Source: Deferribacteres bacterium
GTDB lineage: Bacteria; Nitrospirota; Thermodesulfovibrionia; UBA6902
Direction: 5' to 3'
Length of the DNA: 16,810 nucleotides
NCBI GenBank assembly: GCA_013152795.1
Contig: JAADFS010000296.1
Coordinates: forward strand, 1-16,810
Positions 13,355 through 16,810 of this stretch are shown piece by piece. Within the stretch, counting starts at the first letter, position 1, and every line of letters starts with the position of its first letter. A program made the position numbers and the translations under genes. Below the pieces are notes generated by a model, which saw only the letters and a program-made list of their open reading frames with translations, was not told where the DNA came from and made no database searches.

Positions 13355-13538
13355 ATGGAATGGGCCAGAGAAAACTGGATATGGATACTGGTCTTTGCGG
13401 TGTTTATAGGAATGCACCTCTTCGGCCAACGGCGGGCACGGGGGCCACGGGGGCAGAAAGGAAGGCGATAAACACGAGGGACATACGGGCGCTTCACATC
13501 CGGAAAAGGAGCGCAAAGGAGGTGGAGGATGCCACTGA
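13355..13538 (+). pseudogene. Small copper-operon membrane protein (DUF2933-like) with frameshifted His/Gly tail
   Basis: AAAGGAGGT precedes the ATG at 13355. The frame reads MEWARENWIWILVFAVFIGM then HLFG, one membrane helix, and then an Arg-rich tail that stops at 13471 (38 aa). If one base is dropped near 13427-13429, the next frame reads GGHGGHGGRKEGDKHEGH, continues through a His/Lys-rich stretch and ends in GGGGCH at 13538, giving about 60 aa. MHLFG followed by HGG repeats is the layout of DUF2933-type small proteins found in copper/heavy-metal operons, where the His tail should bind metal. So the gene appears to carry a +1-base indel, by mutation or sequencing error. The restored stop overlaps the next start (13529), as expected in a tight operon. 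The ATG at 13350 gives only a 19-codon frame. Confidence 0.72.
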
Positions 13539-13801
13539 ATATAAGGGTTGTAAGCTGGTCATTGGGCATATTTACGGCGATCTCTTTCATTCTCTGTGTT
13601 ATTTACGGATTGATCGTCCCCGAAAGGCTGCACGGCATGTCGGCGTTTCTTGAGGCAATGCTTCCGGCGTTCAAGTGGCTGACTTTCGGGGGATTCCTTC
13701 TGGGTCTCCTCGAGAGTTTTCTCTACGGAATATACATCGGCATAGTGTTTGTGCCCGTGTATAATTTTATTAACCGCAGGTGCGGTGTCGGAGGAGGATG
13801 A
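13529..13801 (+). CDS. DUF5676-type small membrane protein
   Basis: This 90-aa hydrophobic protein has two membrane segments, about 8-29 (SLGIFTAISFILCVIYGLIV) and 50-76 (WLTFGGFLLGLLESFLYGIY and onward), separated by PERLHGMSAFLEAMLPAFK, and a short basic tail. The pattern (LGIFTAISF, VPERLHG, FKWLTFGGFLLGLLESFLYG, PVYNF) is that of the DUF5676 family, commonly found beside CopA-type ATPases and other heavy-metal genes but without known function. AAAGGAGGT at 13515-13523 precedes the ATG by 5 bp. Its stop ends 2 bp before the copA start, so it is translated with the operon. Confidence 0.78.
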   Translation: MPLNIRVVSWSLGIFTAISFILCVIYGLIVPERLHGMSAFLEAMLPAFKWLTFGGFLLGLLESFLYGIYIGIVFVPVYNFINRRCGVGGG

Positions 13802-13803
13802 AG

Positions 13804-16290
13804 ATGGCTGAAAAAAAAATTGTCCCGTCGGCCACAACGGGAATCAGTAAAGGACACACGGGGGAAGTCAGGATAGAGCTTCCCATAGTAATAACATGCA
13901 GTACATGCTCCATAACCCTTGACCGCAGTCTCCGGGCCCTGGACGGCGTCAGTGAGGCGAATGTCAACTATGCCCTTCAGAAGGCCTTTGTCACATACGA
14001 CCCCTCCCGCATAGACATAGCACGGCTTGTCAAGACAATCAAAGACGCGGGCTATGATGTCGGCGCTGAGAAGGTCTCACTGAAAATCAGGGGAATGACC
14101 TGCGCCTCCTGTGTCAAGAAAATAGAGGATGCGCTGAACACCTCGCCGGGGGTTGTCCATGCAGAGGTGAATCTCGGCTCCAACAGCGCGAACATCCGGT
14201 ACCTGCCGGCCATGACCGACGTTGAATCGCTGAAGAAAACCATAGAATCCGTGGGATACAAGGTAGGGACGGAAGAGCCGCCGCAGAAGGAAGAGGATGC
14301 AAAGCACAGGGAGTACAGGACGCTTTTCAGGAAATTCCTGCTTGCCGCCGTTATCTCACTGCCTGTAGTGGTGGTCAGCTATCCGAAATTCTTCCCTGTA
14401 CTGAAGGACATGGATATGGAGAGCCTGAGGATGCTGTGGATAGGGGCCAGTGTCCTGACCATCCCCGTGCTTGTTTATTCGGGAAGCAGCTTTTTCAGGG
14501 GCATGATCGCAGCCTTCAGGCACCGCTCGGCGGACATGAACACACTGATCGGCCTTGGAACGGGGATGGCGTGGCTTTTTTCAACCGTGGTCGTCCTGTT
14601 TCCCGAGGTATTCCCTGAAAATGCCAGGGAACCCTATTTTGACGTGGTCTCCGTGGTTATCGGCCTTGTGGTGCTCGGCCAGGCCCTGGAGCTGAGGGCG
14701 AAAGGCAGGACGTCCGAGGCCATAAAAAAGCTGATGGGCCTTCAGGCAAAGACTGCGCGGGTGGTGAGGGAAGGCAAGGAGATGGATATCCCCATAGAGG
14801 AAGTCCTCGTGGGGGATGTCATAATAGTGCGGCCCGGTGAAAAGATACCCGTAGACGGCGTGCTTGTTGAAGGGCACTCAAGCGTGGATGAATCCATGCT
14901 CACCGGCGAACCCCTGCCCGCGGAGAAAAAAGAGGGTGATGAGGTCATAGGCGGCACGATAAACAAGACAGGTGCGTTCAGGTTTAATGCAACAAAGGTG
15001 GGCAAGGACACGGCACTGGCGCAGATCATCAAGATGGTCCAGGACGCGCAGGGCTCCAAGGCACCCATACAGAAGCTGGCCGATGCGGTAAGCGGCTATT
15101 TCGTCCCTGTGGTGATGGTCATAGCAGTGGCGAGCTTTGTGTTGTGGTATGACCTCGGGCCTGAGCCCCGGCTCATACGGGCGCTTCTTGGAGCCGTAAC
15201 CACGCTGATAGTGGCATGCCCTTGCGCCCTTGGTCTTGCAACACCGACTTCATTGATGATCGGTGTGGGCAAGGCCGCGGAGAACGGAATCCTTATAAGA
15301 AACGGCGAGGCCATCCAGGTTGCATCAGCACTCGATACGGTTGTCCTTGACAAGACAGGCACCATAACCATTGGAAAGCCGACGCTGACGGATATAATAA
15401 CCTCGGAGGGATTCAACGAGGAAGGCATTATCAAATTTGCGGCATCCCTGGAAAAAAACTCCGAGCACCCCCTCGCAGAGGCGATACTGGAGGGTGCGAA
15501 ATCCCGGGACATCGCCACATCCGACCCCAAGGACTTCAGGGCCATACCCGGACACGGCGTTGAAGGCATTGTGGACGGGCACACGATAAACCTCGGCAAC
15601 AGGAAGCTCATGGACAAGATAGGAGCGGACCTGGGCACGCTTGAGGAAAACTCACATGCACTCGCCGGTGAAGGAAAGACACCGATGTTTGTCGCCGTTG
15701 ACGGCAAGGCCGCAGGAATCATCGCTGTCTCCGACCCCCTGAAGGAAGACTCTGTTGAAGCGATTCAGAGCCTCAGGAAACTGGGCATAGAGGTGGTCAT
15801 GATAACCGGCGACAACAAGAGGACGGCCGGCGCCATAGCAAAGAAAGTAGGAATCGAAAGGGTGCTCGCAGAGGTCCTGCCCGAAGACAAGGCGCGGGAG
15901 GTCAAGAACCTCCAGCTTGAGGGGAAAAAGGTGGCCTTTGTCGGTGACGGGATCAATGATGCGCCTGCGCTTGCCCAGGCGGATGTCGGGATGGCGATAG
16001 GCACGGGCACGGACGTGGCCATAGAGGCCTCGGACATCACCCTTATAAAGGGCTCGCTTCTGGGAATAGCAGCGGCCTTCAGTATATCAAAGTCGACCAT
16101 GAGAAACGTCAAGGAGAACCTGTTCGGGGCATTCTTCTACAACACCGCGCTCGTTCCCGTAGCCGCAGGCGTACTCTATCCCATCTGGGGCATAACCATA
16201 AACCCAATTCTTGCAGGTGCAGCCATGGCCCTGAGCTCTGTAACCGTTGTAAGCAATGCAAACAGGCTTAGATTTGTAAAGGTGAGGTGA
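13804..16290 (+). CDS. copA: Copper-exporting P1B-1-type ATPase
   Basis: This 828-aa inner-membrane pump exports Cu(I) by ATP hydrolysis. Two N-terminal HMA domains come first: an unusual one with VITCSTC (C32, C35) and a normal one with GMTCASC (C100, C103). Eight membrane helices carry the CPC ion motif at C472-P-C474. The catalytic DKTGT is at D516, the SEHP motif of the nucleotide domain has H555, TGDNK and GDGIND (714-719) close the P domain. TM7 YN (FFYNTALVPVAAG) and TM8 MxxSS (MALSSVTVVSN) mark Cu(I) specificity. All catalytic residues are present. GAGGAGG (13791-13797) lies 6 bp before the ATG at 13804; a closer ATG at 13798 and a longer frame from 13780 are less likely. It is the core of the CsoR-controlled operon. 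Confidence 0.96.
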   Translation: MAEKKIVPSATTGISKGHTGEVRIELPIVITCSTCSITLDRSLRALDGVSEANVNYALQKAFVTYDPSRIDIARLVKTIKDAGYDVGAEKVSLKIRGMTCASCVKKIEDALNTSPGVVHAEVNLGSNSANIRYLPAMTDVESLKKTIESVGYKVGTEEPPQKEEDAKHREYRTLFRKFLLAAVISLPVVVVSYPKFFPVLKDMDMESLRMLWIGASVLTIPVLVYSGSSFFRGMIAAFRHRSADMNTLIGLGTGMAWLFSTVVVLFPEVFPENAREPYFDVVSVVIGLVVLGQALELRAKGRTSEAIKKLMGLQAKTARVVREGKEMDIPIEEVLVGDVIIVRPGEKIPVDGVLVEGHSSVDESMLTGEPLPAEKKEGDEVIGGTINKTGAFRFNATKVGKDTALAQIIKMVQDAQGSKAPIQKLADAVSGYFVPVVMVIAVASFVLWYDLGPEPRLIRALLGAVTTLIVACPCALGLATPTSLMIGVGKAAENGILIRNGEAIQVASALDTVVLDKTGTITIGKPTLTDIITSEGFNEEGIIKFAASLEKNSEHPLAEAILEGAKSRDIATSDPKDFRAIPGHGVEGIVDGHTINLGNRKLMDKIGADLGTLEENSHALAGEGKTPMFVAVDGKAAGIIAVSDPLKEDSVEAIQSLRKLGIEVVMITGDNKRTAGAIAKKVGIERVLAEVLPEDKAREVKNLQLEGKKVAFVGDGINDAPALAQADVGMAIGTGTDVAIEASDITLIKGSLLGIAAAFSISKSTMRNVKENLFGAFFYNTALVPVAAGVLYPIWGITINPILAGAAMALSSVTVVSNANRLRFVKVR

Positions 16291-16292
16291 AA

Positions 16293-16664
16293 ATGGACAA
16301 GATAATCGTAACCGCGGCAGGCATCTCCACCATAGTGTGGATCATCTGGTTCTTTCTGTTCTCAAAGAAAGAGGCGTTCAAGGCATCCGTCACCTCAGGG
16401 GTGCAGGAGGTGATGATAAAGGTAAAGGGGGGCTACACCCCTGATTTAATCGTGGCAAAGGCGGGAAAACCGCTCAGGCTGCGGTTTACACGCGAGGAGG
16501 AGTCATCCTGCACGGAGATGGTTGTCTTCGGCGCGTTCAACAAGTCTGCGAAACTTCCCCCTTATGAAGAAGTCATAGTGGATTTGCTGCCTGAAAAGCC
16601 GGGGGAATATGAGTTCTCCTGCCAGATGGGAATGATAAGGGGCAAGCTTGTTGTGGAAGAGTAG
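16293..16664 (+). CDS. Membrane-anchored cupredoxin-domain protein
   Basis: This 123-aa protein has one N-terminal hydrophobic segment (about residues 5-23, an anchor or uncleaved signal) and a periplasmic cupredoxin-like domain. Candidate copper ligands are C73 in SSCTEMVVF, C110 in FSCQMGM, and M112/M114. This is the Cys/Met-type site of the small cupredoxins that often follow copA in such operons, and it would bind Cu delivered to or leaving the pump. The classical blue-copper His ligands are not obvious. A GTG at 16287 overlaps the copA stop, but the ATG at 16293 has the better distance from AGGTGAG. Only 2 bp separate it from copA. It is the last gene of the operon; a repeat copy begins 8 bp after its stop. 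Confidence 0.85.
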   Translation: MDKIIVTAAGISTIVWIIWFFLFSKKEAFKASVTSGVQEVMIKVKGGYTPDLIVAKAGKPLRLRFTREEESSCTEMVVFGAFNKSAKLPPYEEVIVDLLPEKPGEYEFSCQMGMIRGKLVVEE

Positions 16665-16671
16665 ATATTGA

Positions 16672-16740
16672 TTTACACTTAATGTTGCATAAACGCGGCA
16701 AGGGAGGCTGCCGGAAAATCTTTATAAAGCGATAAGATAT
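16672..16740 (-). repeat. Dispersed palindromic repeat, copy 11
   Basis: Opposite orientation to copy 1: CACTTAATGTTGCATAAACG, hairpin CGGCA (16696-16700) / TGCCG (16709-16713), CCGGAAAATCTTTATAAAGC, GATAAGATA. It lies straight after the copper operon and might help end or stabilise that transcript. It runs into the right terminal inverted repeat arm. Confidence 0.85.
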
Positions 16741-16810
16741 TGGAAATATGCTCTTGTTGCAGGAAATAACGGGAAAAAGGCCGTTCTGCGTGTCGGTTAA
16801 CCGTGTCCGT
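16720..16810 (-). repeat. Right arm of exact 91-bp terminal inverted repeat
   Basis: Exact reverse complement of bases 1-91. It includes the outer 20 bp of repeat copy 11 and 70 bp of sequence seen nowhere else but the left end. No gene is visible in 16665-16810. AACGG and CCGTT (about 16768-16785) could pair locally. Confidence 0.95.

Noticed and set aside
13420..13432. Programmed ribosomal frameshift signal
   Set aside because: CTC TTC GGC CAA CGG has no usual slippery heptamer, no stop codon at the shift point and no upstream SD-like stimulator, so mutation or sequencing error is the default explanation.
1..16810. Linear plasmid or Borg-like element with terminal repeats
   Set aside because: No replication, partition or phage/plasmid gene is present; content is ordinary chromosomal metabolism, and an assembly break at a repeat explains the ends more simply.

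Overview
The window looks like a chromosomal piece of a Gram-negative bacterium, probably anaerobic or microaerophilic. It has outer-membrane barrels, periplasmic signal peptides and intermediate GC. The mix of a Wood-Ljungdahl-type MetF, a CGGC-domain protein, a rubrerythrin-like ferritin, an RND/LolA-like/outer-membrane module and a small copper operon would fit Nitrospirota or Desulfobacterota. That placement rests on gene flavour only. No rRNA, tRNA, transposase, phage gene or CRISPR array was seen.

Layout. (1) Positions 1-2998 hold three minus-strand units set among palindromic repeats: a vapBC toxin-antitoxin pair, a cysteine-rich CGGC-domain protein and an exported outer-membrane beta-barrel. 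(2) Positions 2999-3655 hold an orphan class II aldolase-like gene. (3) Positions 3831-10539 form a plus-strand block: a membrane methyltransferase followed by metF, then a large MMPL/RND exporter, a LolA-like periplasmic protein and a DUF1302-like outer-membrane protein. The last three are packed with 1-bp or overlapping junctions and probably span the envelope as one lipid or hydrophobe transport system. (4) Positions 10606-12666 hold a short-form alpha-glucan phosphorylase with a long leader. (5) Positions 12741-13214 hold a ferritin-like di-iron protein. (6) Positions 13294-16664 hold a copper operon. Its promoter contains a CsoR-type palindrome. It encodes a small membrane protein with a frameshifted His/Gly-rich tail, a DUF5676 membrane protein, a CopA P1B-1 ATPase and a membrane-anchored cupredoxin.

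Three non-coding patterns stand out. A family of about ten palindromic repeats (REP/MITE-like, about 65-100 bp) occupies nearly every intergenic gap. The two ends of the window are an exact 91-bp inverted repeat, each continuing into an oppositely oriented copy of that family. The upstream regions of the methyltransferase-metF pair and of the phosphorylase share a duplicated promoter module built on the perfect palindrome ATGATTTATATCAT with a -10-like box at fixed spacing, which suggests co-regulation by a CRP/FNR-family factor. The same half-sites recur over the -35 box of vapBC.

Functional links inferred: MetF makes methyl-THF, which can feed SAM to the adjacent methyltransferase. The copper genes together would sense (through an off-window CsoR), bind and export Cu(I). 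VapBC follows the usual autoregulated toxin-antitoxin arrangement.
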